From the NCBI RefSeq assembly GCF_020164435.1, contig NZ_JAIUDQ010000006.1, positions 226,612-290,611 on the forward strand: a stretch of 64,000 nt of DNA. Reading direction: 5' to 3'. The notes beneath the pieces are model-generated. The model saw only the letters and a program-made list of their open reading frames with translations, made no database searches and had not been told where the DNA came from. The position numbers and the translations under genes were made by a program. Source of the stretch: Phyllobacterium lublinensis. Lineage in GTDB: Bacteria; Pseudomonadota; Alphaproteobacteria; Rhizobiales; Rhizobiaceae. Of this stretch, positions 1 to 9,430 are shown one piece after another. Every line of letters starts with the position of its first letter. Within the stretch, counting starts at the first letter, position 1.

Positions 1-1164
1 CCCCTTGGCGTGATAGGCAAGCTGGTTCAGGGCGCCGCGCCGCACGACGGCCGCTATGCGGTGGGTGCGGGCGCTGGCGAATGCAGCCAGGGACGCATCC
101 AGTCTTCTATTCCCGCTGCCAATGGCCCGGGCCAAAGCCCACGCGTCTTCGATGGCCATGGCCGCACCCTGTGCCGCAAAGGGCGTCATCGCGTGGGCGG
201 CATCGCCGATCAGCACCAACCGCTTTTCAAGCTGGAACCGGCATTTCTTCATCTCGAACAACCGCCACGGCGTCCAGGGCCTGCCGGCGCGCAGGACGTC
301 GCGAATACCTTGATGCCAGCTGGCGAACTCCCGGATGAAGTTCTGGCTGACGCCTTCCGGATTGACCTGCATGTCCCAGCGGCGGCCGTTTTGCCGGTCA
401 GGTGCAACGGCGACGAAATTGATCATCTGCCCGGAGCGGATAGGGTAGGCGATGAGATGGGCATTGGCGCCGGTCCAGGCGATGACATTGATCCCTGGAG
501 GCATGAGCGCGCTGAAGCTTGCCGGCAATTCCTCGACCGCTACGGAAGAACGCCACGCAATGCTACCCGTATAGCGCGCGCGATCAGTATCGGACATGGC
601 AGTGCGGGTGTTGGACCACACGCCGTCGGCTCCGACAAGCAGGGCACCTTGATGTTCCTCGATGCGGTCGTGATATTGCACCCGGACGAGTATCGTCTCT
701 GCGTCGGCCTTGTGATGCGTCACGGCCGATTGCAGCTGCACGATGATGTTCGAACGGTTGCGTGCTTCGGTCAGCAGCGCGTTCTGCAGATCGGCGCGAT
801 GGCAGACGATATAGGGTGCACCCCAGCGTTCCCTGGCGTGGTCGCCGATCGGCAGATGCAACAGTTTCTCGCCGCTTGTTCCATCCTGAAGGCAGATGGC
901 TTGCGGCTCGACGGAAGAATATTTCAACCGTTCCAGCACGCCCAGCCTGTCGAGAAGGCGTGTCGCATTGGGTGAAAGCTGCAACCCGGCACCGATTTCG
1001 GCCAGAGTGGCACTTTTCTCGAAGATCCGGACCTGGAACCCCTTGTCGCTCAGGGCCAGCGCGAGGGTCAGTCCGGCAATCCCTGCACCGGCAATAATGA
1101 TCTGTTCAGGATTGGGGGTTCGCCTGGTTCGTTCCGAATTCAGATCGATGAGCGCTGCACTCAA
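1..1164 (-). CDS. FAD-dependent aromatic-ring monooxygenase, salicylate-hydroxylase type (3' end outside window)
   Basis: Translating the minus strand gives at least 388 codons of a class A flavoprotein monooxygenase. The N-terminal dinucleotide-binding motif GAGIAGL lies near residue 25, the central GADGVW motif follows, and the C-terminal FAD motif GDAAHAMTPFAAQGA is present. Family members hydroxylate aromatic acids with NAD(P)H and O2; the substrate here is unknown. No ATG fits. The best start is TTG at 1164-1162, giving MSAALID, and it overlaps the stop of the upstream zinc-finger gene by four bases (TTGA), which suggests translational coupling. The gene runs off the window start, so its C-terminus is unseen. 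The family call is firm; the start codon is an inference. Confidence 0.85.
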   Translation of the reverse strand, partial: MSAALIDLNSERTRRTPNPEQIIIAGAGIAGLTLALALSDKGFQVRIFEKSATLAEIGAGLQLSPNATRLLDRLGVLERLKYSSVEPQAICLQDGTSGEKLLHLPIGDHARERWGAPYIVCHRADLQNALLTEARNRSNIIVQLQSAVTHHKADAETILVRVQYHDRIEEHQGALLVGADGVWSNTRTAMSDTDRARYTGSIAWRSSVAVEELPASFSALMPPGINVIAWTGANAHLIAYPIRSGQMINFVAVAPDRQNGRRWDMQVNPEGVSQNFIREFASWHQGIRDVLRAGRPWTPWRLFEMKKCRFQLEKRLVLIGDAAHAMTPFAAQGAAMAIEDAWALARAIGSGNRRLDASLAAFASARTHRIAAVVRRGALNQLAYHAKG

Positions 1165-1409
1165 GCGGCGGCCTTGTCCACGTAGGTGCAGCCTTCGGGA
1201 ATGGTCGCATCGGCCGCAAGCGATGCATCATACCGGTAGAGCGTCGAGCAATAGGGACAGACCTTCTCATTGTCATCGCCGAGATCAAGGAAGACATGCG
1301 GATGATCGAAAGGCGGGTTGGCGCCGACGCACATGAATTCCTTCACGCCGATCGAGATGCTCGCATGGCCAGCGCTGTTCTGGAAATGAGGAATGCTGTG
1401 TCCAGCCAT
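1161..1409 (-). CDS. Zinc-finger domain protein (CHCC type, NDUFS6-like)
   Basis: A protein of 82 residues with one conserved zinc-finger region: Cys in EFMCVG, His in FDHPHVFL, then a CPYC pair near the C-terminal half. This pattern matches the small zf-CHCC proteins of alphaproteobacteria, related to the accessory complex I subunit NDUFS6. In bacteria their role is not well defined, so no reaction is assigned. It starts with ATG and reads into the FAD monooxygenase through a four-base overlap, so the two are probably co-transcribed. Functional linkage between them is not evident from sequence. Confidence 0.85.
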   Translation of the reverse strand: MAGHSIPHFQNSAGHASISIGVKEFMCVGANPPFDHPHVFLDLGDDNEKVCPYCSTLYRYDASLAADATIPEGCTYVDKAAA

Positions 1410-1452
1410 GGTTTAGCTCCTGAAAGCCCGCGGCTCTACACCGCGCGCACGA

Positions 1453-1481
1453 TTGACGTCACTCTGAATAGGGTTTGTAAC
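1453..1481 (+). promoter_or_regulatory. Candidate sigma70 promoter upstream of the DUF1254 gene
   Basis: TTGACG at 1453-1458, a 17-base spacer and TGTAAC at 1476-1481 (4 of 6 consensus bases). It lies about 200 bases before the start codon at 1684, implying a long leader. Seen by eye only. Confidence 0.3.
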
Positions 1482-1683
1482 ATCCTGAGCGCGATTTCAA
1501 GCGGGTTGCTGTTAATCTGTGACGGATTGCGGCCTCTGCATCGAGGCTTTTGTCTGGCGTTTCACCCGTTCTGCGGGCACGAAACATTCGCTGCAACGTA
1601 TTCTCAGGTCCGAATGTTACCGTAACGTACTACTTCGCCGCCGCGTGTTGATGCAGCCTCCATCAACGATTGGAGGATCGTGG

Positions 1684-2715
1684 ATGCGTGATGTTACCAG
1701 GTTGGGCAAATTCATAGTAATCGCTTGCATGACTGTGGGCGGACCGTCGTTTGCAGCGGAGACCATCGCGGTAACACCGGACAACTTCGTCCGGGCTGAA
1801 TCCGACCTTTATTTCAGCCGTATGGTCAAAGACGCAGGCGGACTTGGCAAGTTCCTGAATCACCGCGAGGTAACCCCCGTCGACAAACAGTCGGTCATAC
1901 GCATGAATCGCGATACGCTCTATTCGGCAGCAGTCTTTGATCTGGATGCTGGCCCCGTTACCGTCACTCTACCGGACGCGGGAAACCGCTTCATGTCGAT
2001 GCAGCTCATAGATCAGGATCAATATACTCCTGAAGTAATTTACGGCGGCGGCACTCACACGCTGACCAGGGAAAAGATAGGTACACGCTACGTGCTGGTA
2101 GGCATTCGTACCCTCGTCGACCCTGCTAGCTCCGAGGATGTGTCGAAAGTCCACGCGTTGCAGGATGCGATCAAGGCCGACCAGCCCGGCGGCCCGGGTT
2201 CGTTCGACGTGCCGAGCTGGGACTCGGAAAGTCAAAAAAAGGTCCGCGAAGCACTTCTCGTACTCGCCTCGACATTACCCAATACGAATGGAGCGTTTGG
2301 TCCGCGAGGCAAGGTCGATCCCGTGCGGCGCCTGATCCAGGCGGCCGCAGCTTGGGGCGGCAATCCTGAAACGGATGCGATTTACCTCAATGCCACGCCG
2401 GCACAGAACGACGGTACGACCGTTTACAGGCTCCAGGTCAAGGATGTTCCAGTTGATGGCTTTTGGTCCATCAGCCTGTACAATGGCAAAGGCTACTACG
2501 AAAAGAACCCCTACGATGCCTATACGATAAACAACATAACGGCAAAGACGGGTGACGATGGGTCAGTTTCCATCCAGTTCGGAGGCTGCGACGGCAAGAT
2601 TCCAAACTGCTTGCCTACAATGCAGGGATGGAACTATCTCGTACGTCTCTATCGTCCGAGAGCCGAAATTCTGGACGGCAAATGGACGTTCCCCGAAGCT
2701 CAGCCCTTGCAGTAG
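1684..2715 (+). CDS. Secreted DUF1254/DUF1214 domain protein
   Basis: A protein of 343 residues with a cleavable signal peptide: a hydrophobic stretch around residues 8-25 ending in SFAAE. The N-terminal part, with the MNRDTLYSAAVFDL segment, matches DUF1254. The C-terminal part, with DGFWSISLYNGKGYYEKNPYD, matches DUF1214. These fused domains occur in many periplasmic proteins of unknown biochemical role. ATG 1684 is chosen over upstream in-frame starts because a GGAGG ribosome site sits at 1672-1676 and the signal peptide begins there. It stands alone between a divergent zinc-finger gene and ppk1. Confidence 0.85.
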   Translation: MRDVTRLGKFIVIACMTVGGPSFAAETIAVTPDNFVRAESDLYFSRMVKDAGGLGKFLNHREVTPVDKQSVIRMNRDTLYSAAVFDLDAGPVTVTLPDAGNRFMSMQLIDQDQYTPEVIYGGGTHTLTREKIGTRYVLVGIRTLVDPASSEDVSKVHALQDAIKADQPGGPGSFDVPSWDSESQKKVREALLVLASTLPNTNGAFGPRGKVDPVRRLIQAAAAWGGNPETDAIYLNATPAQNDGTTVYRLQVKDVPVDGFWSISLYNGKGYYEKNPYDAYTINNITAKTGDDGSVSIQFGGCDGKIPNCLPTMQGWNYLVRLYRPRAEILDGKWTFPEAQPLQ

Positions 2716-2960
2716 CAGCTACCGGTTTTGGTACTCAGCAGAGCGGCGAACATTTGCGCTTTCAACAGGCAGCGGTCTTCGACATAATCGCGATGGCATG
2801 CGGCTTGAAGATTCGTGCGGACGTGCGAAAAATGTCCGGGGCTTGATCTTCCCAGCAATTGAAACATGGCGGACTTGTGTTGCTGTTCTTCGGAACTCCG
2901 CCTGGCTGCTGCGCCATATACGGTTCGCTCCTCGCGGACCTTGTTGATTGGAGAATGACA

Positions 2961-5153
2961 ATGAACGAACAATCGCCAGCTATTCCGGAAGCGGTCGAGA
3001 AAGTCGACCTGCCGGATTTGCCCACGAGCGTGGACCGGTTCGTCAATCGTGAGTTCTCCTGGCTTCAGTTTAACCGGCGCGTGCTCGAAGAGGCGCAGAA
3101 CAAACACCAACCGCTCCTCGAGCGGCTGCGTTTTCTGTCCATTTCCGCAGCCAATCTCGACGAATTCTTCATGGTGCGCATCGCTGGCCTTGCGGGGCAG
3201 GTGCGTGCCGGCGTTTCCGATCGCAGCGATGACGGCCGTACGCCGCAGGAGCAGCTCGAATTCGTTCTGGAGGAAGTCGGACGGCTTCAGGAGGCACAGC
3301 AAAAGCGGCTCAATGAGCTGCGTTCTGAAATGCTCAATGAGCACATCGAGATCGTCCGTCCCGACAAGCTGACGAAGAGCGAGCAGCTTTGGCTGGAAGA
3401 TCACTTCCTCGAAACGATCTATCCGGTTCTTACCCCGCTCGCCATCGATCCGGCCCACCCGTTTCCGTTCATCCCCAATCTCGGCTTCAGCATCGCCATG
3501 CTCCTGAGCCGGAGCACCGATAACCGGCCGATGACCGCCTTGCTGCGCCTGCCGCAGGCGTTGAAGCGGTTCATCCAGATTCCGGATGAGGGCGGACGCT
3601 TCCGCTTTCTGACCCTTGAAGACGCAATCGGCCTTTTTACCGGGCGTCTGTTTCCCGGTTATGAGGTCAAGGGCGCCGGCACTTTCCGCATCATCCGCGA
3701 CAGCGATATCGAGGTGGAGGAAGAGGCCGAGGATCTGGTGCGCCTGTTCGAAAGTGCGCTCAAGCGTCGTCGCCGCGGCCAGGTGATCCGCATCGAGTTC
3801 GACGATGAAATGCCGGAATCGCTGCGGAGTTTCGTGGCCACGGAACTTGGTGTGCCCGACAACCGCATCAGCGTTCTCGATGGCCTGCTTGCACTGAACA
3901 TGATTTCCGAAATCGTCAATATTCCGCGTATCGATCTGAAGTTCGTGCCGTACAATCCACGCTTCCCCGAGCGTGTCCGCGAACACGGCGGCGACTGCCT
4001 GGCGGCGATCCGCGAAAAGGACATCGTCGTTCATCACCCCTACGAATCCTTCGATGTTGTTGTCCAGTTCCTGCGCCAGGCCGCAGCCGATCCCGATGTC
4101 GTCGCGATCAAGCAGACCTTGTACCGCACGTCGAATGACAGCCCCATCGTACGCGCCCTGATCGACGCTGCGGAGGCCGGCAAGTCCGTGACCGCATTGA
4201 TCGAATTGAAAGCGCGATTTGACGAGGAGGCCAATATCCGCTGGGCTCGCGACTTGGAGCGGGCTGGCGTGCAGGTGGTGTTTGGTTTCATCGAACTGAA
4301 AACCCATGCCAAGATGTCGCTGGTCGTGCGCCGTGAGGAAAGCAGGCTGCGCAGCTATGTGCATCTGGGAACCGGCAACTACCACCCGATCACTGCAAAG
4401 ATATATACGGACCTCTCGTTCTTCACCTGCGAGCCTTCGATCGGCCGCGACGTCGCGCAAATATTCAATTACATCACCGGCTATACGCCGCCTTCCGGCG
4501 AAATGGGAATTGCGGTTTCCCCGATCTCGCTGCGTCCGCGGATACTGCATCACATCGCCGGGGAGATTGAGCACGCAAAGGCCGGCCGCCCGGCCTCGAT
4601 CTGGATGAAGATGAATTCCCTTGTTGATGCGGAGATCATCGACGCGCTCTACAAGGCCAGCGGTCATGGCGTCGAGATTGATCTCGTCGTGCGCGGTATA
4701 TGCTGCCTTCGGCCGCAGCTTCCCGGGCTTTCAGACAATATCCGCGCCAAATCCATCGTCGGGCGATTCCTGGAGCACAGCCGGATCTTCTGCTTTGGCA
4801 ATGGCCACGCCATGCCGTCGGAAAGGTCGCTGGTCTATTTCGGTTCTGCCGACATGATGACGCGCAATCTGGACCGCCGCGTCGAGACCCTGGTTCCGAT
4901 CACCAATCCGACTGTGCATCAACAGGTTCTTTCACAGATTATGCTGGCCAACCTTCTCGACAACCAGCAGAGTTACGAGTTACTAGCAGACGGAACCTCA
5001 CGGCGGATAGAACCGGCGGACGGGGACGAACCTTTTAACGCGCAGGAATATTTCATGACAAATCCCAGCCTTTCCGGCCGTGGCAAGTCGTTGAAATCTT
5101 CGGCACCCCGATTGATTGCCCACCGCAAACGGTCAAAGAGAAACAAGGCTTAG
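2961..5153 (+). CDS. ppk1: Polyphosphate kinase 1
   Basis: A 730-residue PPK1, the usual length, which reversibly makes inorganic polyphosphate from ATP. The order is the N domain ([20 protein letters not shown]), the head domain, and the two PLD-like C domains. The catalytic histidine region is [17 protein letters not shown], and HLGTGNYHP is present. ATG 2961 lies 7 bases after a GGAG site; ATG 2955 is too close to it. The gene is followed by ppx, the usual rhizobial pairing that couples polyphosphate synthesis with hydrolysis. The stop codon overlaps the first base pairs of a palindromic element that fills the gap to ppx. Confidence 0.97.
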   Translation: MNEQSPAIPEAVEKVDLPDLPTSVDRFVNREFSWLQFNRRVLEEAQNKHQPLLERLRFLSISAANLDEFFMVRIAGLAGQVRAGVSDRSDDGRTPQEQLEFVLEEVGRLQEAQQKRLNELRSEMLNEHIEIVRPDKLTKSEQLWLEDHFLETIYPVLTPLAIDPAHPFPFIPNLGFSIAMLLSRSTDNRPMTALLRLPQALKRFIQIPDEGGRFRFLTLEDAIGLFTGRLFPGYEVKGAGTFRIIRDSDIEVEEEAEDLVRLFESALKRRRRGQVIRIEFDDEMPESLRSFVATELGVPDNRISVLDGLLALNMISEIVNIPRIDLKFVPYNPRFPERVREHGGDCLAAIREKDIVVHHPYESFDVVVQFLRQAAADPDVVAIKQTLYRTSNDSPIVRALIDAAEAGKSVTALIELKARFDEEANIRWARDLERAGVQVVFGFIELKTHAKMSLVVRREESRLRSYVHLGTGNYHPITAKIYTDLSFFTCEPSIGRDVAQIFNYITGYTPPSGEMGIAVSPISLRPRILHHIAGEIEHAKAGRPASIWMKMNSLVDAEIIDALYKASGHGVEIDLVVRGICCLRPQLPGLSDNIRAKSIVGRFLEHSRIFCFGNGHAMPSERSLVYFGSADMMTRNLDRRVETLVPITNPTVHQQVLSQIMLANLLDNQQSYELLADGTSRRIEPADGDEPFNAQEYFMTNPSLSGRGKSLKSSAPRLIAHRKRSKRNKA

Positions 5154-5315
5154 AGCATCGGACGGTAAATATGGCGCATTCTGCCGGAGAGAATTTGGTT
5201 CAAGGTCGAGGGGTTTGGCGGGGTCGATGCCCACGCATCGGCCTCGCTACCTTCCGCGTGGACTGTCTCTCAATCCGTGAAACAGAACTTCGCCACATTT
5301 ACCGTCCGACGCTCT
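5152..5315. repeat. Palindromic intergenic element with 25-base terminal inverted repeats
   Basis: The ends 5152-5176 and 5291-5315 are inverted copies matching at 23 of 25 positions. They flank about 114 bases of unique sequence. The element starts inside the ppk1 stop codon and ends one base before the ppx ATG, so it occupies the entire intergenic space. The layout fits a MITE or a mosaic repeat of the kind known in rhizobia and Brucella. No second copy was noticed in this window. Confidence 0.6.
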
Positions 5316-5316
5316 C

Positions 5317-6825
5317 ATGATTTCTGCTGCACAGGGACGCGTGCAGGGCCGTCAACCGGCCGCGGTCATTGACATCGGCTCAAACTCTGTGCGTCTGGTG
5401 GTCTACGAAGGCGTAACCCGCTCGCCAACGGTGCTTTTCAACGAAAAGATCCTGTGCGGCCTTGGCAAAGGGCTGGTGAAAACCCGCAAGCTGAACGTCA
5501 AGGCAATGCACAGCGCGTTGCGCGCACTGAGGCGGTTCCGGGCGCTTGCCGACCAGGCCGGTGCGGTTTCTCTCGACGTTCTGGCAACTGCCGCTGCGCG
5601 GGAGGCCGAGAACGGCTCTCAGTTCATCAAGGAGGCCGAGGCACTGCTCAAGGAGCCGATCAAGGTTCTGTCGGGCAGGGAAGAAGCCTATTATTCGGCA
5701 CTCGGCATCATATCCGGCTTTCATGATCCGGACGGGATAGCCGGAGACCTCGGCGGCGGCAGTCTTGAACTGGTGGATATCAAGGGCCGAAAGATCGGTG
5801 ATGGCATCACCCTTCCGCTCGGTGGCTTGCGCCTGCAGGACATGTCGAATGGCGATCTCGATGAAGCCACGGCCATCGCAAAAAAGCATCTGTCGACGGC
5901 AAAGCTGCTCGCCAACGGCAAGGGCAGGGCGTTCTATGCCGTCGGCGGCACATGGCGAAACCTCGCCAAGCTCCACATGAGTGCCAAACACTATCCGCTC
6001 CATGTCATGCACCATTACGAGATCCCGTTGGATGAAGCGCAACGCTTCCTGAAGCTCGTCGCCGCGGGTGATCTCGATTACATGCGTGGCATCGAGGACG
6101 TTTCCAAGAACCGCCGCTCGCTCCTGTCCTATGGCGCCATCGCGCTGCTCGAGACCATCCGTTTGATGCGGCCGTCCAAGGTCGTCTTTTCCGCGATCGG
6201 AGTACGGGAGGGGTTCCTCTATTCGCTCCTTTCAGAAAATGAGCAGCTGGAAGATCCGCTGATTTCTGCTGCAGACGAATTGGCCGTGCTGCGTGCCCGG
6301 TCGCCCGCCTATGCCCGGGAACTGGCGGACTGGAGCGGGGATGCATTTGCCGCCCTGGGCTATGAAGAAACCGAGGATGAAAAGCGATATCGGCGCGCCG
6401 CATGCCTGGTTGCGGATATCAGCTGGCGCGCCCACCCGGATTACCGCGGTAGCCAGGCGCTCAACATGATCTCCAATGCCGCCTTCATCGGCATCGATCA
6501 TCCCGGCCGCGCCTATATAGCGCTTGCCAACTTCTTCCGGCATGAGGGCATCACCAACAGTGTGGCCGATCCCGAACTTGCCGCGATCGCAAGTCCGCGA
6601 CTCCTCGAATATTCGCGGGTTCTGGCCGCGATCATGCGCATCGTCTATCCATTCTCCGCATCGATGGCGGGCGTAGTCCCCTGCCTGTCATGGAAGCCGA
6701 CCGCCGAAGGGATCGATCTGGTTGTCAACAAGTCCAAGGCGGACCTGATCGGCGATGTACCGGAAGGCCGTCTCCAGCAACTGGCGCGACTGACCGGCAA
6801 GAACCTGAACATGGTCGTGAGCTAA
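5317..6825 (+). CDS. ppx: Exopolyphosphatase (Ppx/GppA family)
   Basis: A 502-residue member of the ASKHA-fold Ppx/GppA family, which releases phosphate from the ends of polyphosphate chains. The phosphate-binding motifs are visible as DIGSNSVRLVVYEG near residue 19 and GDLGGGSLEL near residue 145. A C-terminal helical region follows, as in the long Ppx forms. Pairing with ppk1 supports the assignment. The ATG at 5317 has no clear ribosome site because a palindromic element abuts it. GTG at 5341 is an alternative that would keep the whole first motif. Confidence 0.95.
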   Translation: MISAAQGRVQGRQPAAVIDIGSNSVRLVVYEGVTRSPTVLFNEKILCGLGKGLVKTRKLNVKAMHSALRALRRFRALADQAGAVSLDVLATAAAREAENGSQFIKEAEALLKEPIKVLSGREEAYYSALGIISGFHDPDGIAGDLGGGSLELVDIKGRKIGDGITLPLGGLRLQDMSNGDLDEATAIAKKHLSTAKLLANGKGRAFYAVGGTWRNLAKLHMSAKHYPLHVMHHYEIPLDEAQRFLKLVAAGDLDYMRGIEDVSKNRRSLLSYGAIALLETIRLMRPSKVVFSAIGVREGFLYSLLSENEQLEDPLISAADELAVLRARSPAYARELADWSGDAFAALGYEETEDEKRYRRAACLVADISWRAHPDYRGSQALNMISNAAFIGIDHPGRAYIALANFFRHEGITNSVADPELAAIASPRLLEYSRVLAAIMRIVYPFSASMAGVVPCLSWKPTAEGIDLVVNKSKADLIGDVPEGRLQQLARLTGKNLNMVVS

Positions 6826-6943
6826 TTTACCACCCAGGCTGATGATCTCTCCCCTTGTGGAACAGAAAGCGATTTCAGCAGCTTAGCGTTGGCCGAGTGC
6901 TGGAAAATCGCGAGGGAAAGGATACCTGGCTAGCATCATAGCC

Positions 6944-7103
6944 GTGCGTGGTTCGACAAGCTCACCATGAGGGAGGTGGGAGATTGTAAGGAGCGCCATC
7001 GGTGTACCCCCGTCGTGGTTAGGAAATGCGCCCATACACCATGCAGCCCAGTACACTACCTCGTGGTGAGCTTCCTGAGCTTGTCGAAGGGCGGACCACG
7101 CAC
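6944..7103. repeat. REP-like inverted pair (BIME-like) between ppx and the serine hydrolase
   Basis: The left unit at 6944-6973 contains GTGCGTGGTTCGACAAGCTC. The right unit at 7059-7103 reads in reverse complement as GTGCGTGGTCCGCCCTTCGAC followed by AAGCTC and an extra AGGAAGCTC. Together they form an imperfect palindrome around about 85 bases. Similar GTTCGACAAGCTCACC repeats are widespread in alphaproteobacterial genomes. The 378-base gap between ppx and the next gene otherwise holds nothing recognisable. Confidence 0.65.
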
Positions 7104-7203
7104 CCCTTCAATGCAAGCAGAAGCGTCCGTGCACCACCGCTGATCACGCCCATGTGAGAGGTTGTGTGTTGATGTCGTCTGTTCGCAAAGCCAATCTCCA
7201 CCG

Positions 7204-8271
7204 ATGAAACTCAGCTCGCGCCCGTTCAGTCGCCGCACGTTCCTGGTGTCCTCGTTGGCAGGAACTGGAGCCATCCTCGCACCGCAGCGGGCACGATCCC
7301 AATCCGCGCAGCCGGTTACCGCTTTCGATCCTGTCGCCGCCGCCGCTATTGTGCAGCAGGCATCACTGTTCCCGGCCTTGCATACGCTGATTGTTTCCCG
7401 GCAAGGGCAGCTCCAGATCGAGCAGACATTTCGCGGTCCCCCTGCCGATCGTCCGGTCAATGTGAAATCCGTTTCGAAGACCATCATCGCGGCGCTCGTC
7501 GGCATCGCCATCGACCGGAAACTGTTCGACGGCCTCGACCAGCCTATCGCGCCGCTCCTGGCCGACCGCTTGCCGCGCGACGCCGATCCGCGATTGCAGC
7601 GTGTGACCCTCGGCAACCTTTTGTCCATGCAGGCGGGGCTGGAGCGGACATCGGGAGGCAATTATGGACGCTGGGTCGAAAGCAATGACTGGGTACGTTT
7701 TGCACTGGCGCGGCCATTTGTCGATGAACCGGGCGGCGGGATGCTGTATTCAACAGGCAATTCCCACCTGTTGTCAGCGCTACTGACCGCCAGGACAAGG
7801 CGCTCGACACTGCAGAATGCGCGGGACTGGTTGGGAAAGCCGCTCGACATCAATATTCCTCCCTGGCCACGCGATCCCCAAGGCATATATTTCGGCGGCA
7901 ACGACATGTTGCTGTCACCGCGGGCGATGCGGGCAATTGGCGAAATGTTCCTGAATGGGGGTGCGAGCAACGGCCGACAGGTCGTGCCGAAGGCGTGGAT
8001 CGAAGACTCCTGGAAGCCGCGCACCAGTTCGCCCTTTACCGGCGATGCCTATGGCCTCGGCTGGTTCGTTTCAATCACTGGTGGCAATGATCCGCTCTAT
8101 TACGCTTGGGGCTATGGCGGACAGATGATCTATGTGGTGCCGCATGCGTCTCTCGTCATTGTCATGACGTCGGATACGACTGCACCCTCCGGCCGCTCAG
8201 GCTATGTGCGTCAGTTGCATGACCTGGTGAACCAGCGAATCGTGCCTGCCGCGGAAGCACTGAATGGCTAG
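7204..8271 (+). CDS. Tat-exported serine hydrolase of the beta-lactamase class C / PBP4* fold
   Basis: A 355-residue protein with a twin-arginine leader (SRRTFLVSSLAG at residues 9-20) followed by a beta-lactamase-fold domain. The catalytic SxxK motif is SVSK at residues 89-92. The tyrosine motif is seen in GMLYSTGNSH and the third active-site strand in WGYGGQM. Family members include esterases, D-alanyl peptidases and class C beta-lactamases, and sequence alone does not separate these. ATG 7204 is chosen because the Tat leader begins there, although in-frame TTG codons lie upstream. It is convergent with an EamA exporter eight bases away. Confidence 0.85.
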   Translation: MKLSSRPFSRRTFLVSSLAGTGAILAPQRARSQSAQPVTAFDPVAAAAIVQQASLFPALHTLIVSRQGQLQIEQTFRGPPADRPVNVKSVSKTIIAALVGIAIDRKLFDGLDQPIAPLLADRLPRDADPRLQRVTLGNLLSMQAGLERTSGGNYGRWVESNDWVRFALARPFVDEPGGGMLYSTGNSHLLSALLTARTRRSTLQNARDWLGKPLDINIPPWPRDPQGIYFGGNDMLLSPRAMRAIGEMFLNGGASNGRQVVPKAWIEDSWKPRTSSPFTGDAYGLGWFVSITGGNDPLYYAWGYGGQMIYVVPHASLVIVMTSDTTAPSGRSGYVRQLHDLVNQRIVPAAEALNG

Positions 8272-8279
8272 CTTGAATC

Positions 8280-9197
8280 TCAGTGGGTGACAGTAGCCTT
8301 CCGGCGGGAAGGAAGCGTCATGGCTGCGACTCCGGCAATCACGCAGATGAGGCCGATCCATGCCGTAGACGTCAGGCTTTCCCCCAGGAAGAGCACACCA
8401 ATACCCACGCCGATCGGCACGCGCAGGTAGGCCTGCGACGTGGTGCTGACCGATCCAAGCGTATGGATCAGCCTGAAATAGATCACGAAGGCGAGGGCCG
8501 TCGAAAACACCGACAGACCAAGCAGGGCGAGAAGTGAATCCGTCGAGGGCGCAATGGTCCACGGCCGGTCGACGGCCAGGCTGACCGGAATGAGCAGGAT
8601 TGCCCCGCAGATCAGTGAGCCGGCCGCTGGCATCATCGGGTCGAGCCCCTTGAACCCGCGCCCGAAGATCGCGGCGCAGGCATAGGAGATTGTCGCCGCG
8701 ACGATGGCCAGTTGCGCAATCAGGGTCTGGCCCAGGCCGCCAAACGCTTCGAGGCCAATGATCAGGCTGATGCCGACAATACCGGCAGCAACGCCAAAAA
8801 CCTTGCGGGACGTCACCGCCTCGTGCCGGGTAATCAGCACCGTCAGCAGGAATGCGAAGATCGGCGTCGTGGAGTTGAGGATGGTTGCGAGCCCCGCGTC
8901 GACGGTCAATTCCGCCCAGGCGATGAGTGTGAACGGGATGACGCTGTTGATGCAGGCCTGGACGAGGAACCGCTTCCAGATGACAGGATCCCGCGGCATC
9001 GACAGGCCGCGCAGCTTGATGATGGCCAGAAGCAGCCCACCTGCGATCAGCGTCCGTGCCGCGATGAAGGTAATGGGCGGAATGGTTTCGACGCCCACCT
9101 TGATGAATGTATAGGACGCCCCCCATAGGGTGGCGAGGACGGCGAGGAGGGCGATTTCCCTGGCGAGCGACGGAGCAGGAAGCGTCGAGACGGTCAT
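8280..9197 (-). CDS. EamA-family (DMT) inner-membrane transporter
   Basis: A 305-residue protein with about ten hydrophobic segments in two EamA repeats; the first begins LAVLATLWGASYTFIKVG and the second starts near residue 155. This is the RhaT/YdcZ-like drug/metabolite transporter superfamily, usually exporters of amino acids or metabolites. The substrate is unknown. It starts with ATG at 9197, without a strong ribosome site, and is convergent with the serine hydrolase. A partial REP-like repeat lies just upstream of its start. Confidence 0.9.
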   Translation of the reverse strand: MTVSTLPAPSLAREIALLAVLATLWGASYTFIKVGVETIPPITFIAARTLIAGGLLLAIIKLRGLSMPRDPVIWKRFLVQACINSVIPFTLIAWAELTVDAGLATILNSTTPIFAFLLTVLITRHEAVTSRKVFGVAAGIVGISLIIGLEAFGGLGQTLIAQLAIVAATISYACAAIFGRGFKGLDPMMPAAGSLICGAILLIPVSLAVDRPWTIAPSTDSLLALLGLSVFSTALAFVIYFRLIHTLGSVSTTSQAYLRVPIGVGIGVLFLGESLTSTAWIGLICVIAGVAAMTLPSRRKATVTH

Positions 9198-9229
9198 GAT
9201 GGTTTACTCAATTTGGCTGCATTGGTCTT

Positions 9230-9254
9230 GTGCGTGGTTCGCCCTTCGACAAGC
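9230..9254. repeat. Third copy of the REP-like half unit
   Basis: Bases 9230-9254 match the reverse complement of the unit ending at 7102 with one mismatch, including the GTGCGTGGTTCGCCCTTCG core. This copy lacks an inverted partner. Confidence 0.6.
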
Positions 9255-9430
9255 ACATGATCAATGCGAGAAATCGATGGCTCGATGCTTCGATCACGAT
9301 CGAACGATAAGTTCCAGCAAGCGTCCGGGACAGAAATCACACAAGAGTTTGCGATTCCTGCACGCAAATGATCGATCCCTATGCAAGAAACATCGAATCT
9401 GGCGCAAGAATTTCAATCGGTGGTGGAAAA

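Noticed and set aside
10..975. A 321-codon plus-strand frame at the window start
   Set aside because: The minus strand encodes a clear FAD monooxygenase over the same bases; the plus frame has no family features.
2700..4667. A 655-codon open frame antisense to ppk1
   Set aside because: It is a mirror of ppk1 codon use in GC-rich DNA, has no ribosome site and no recognisable domain.
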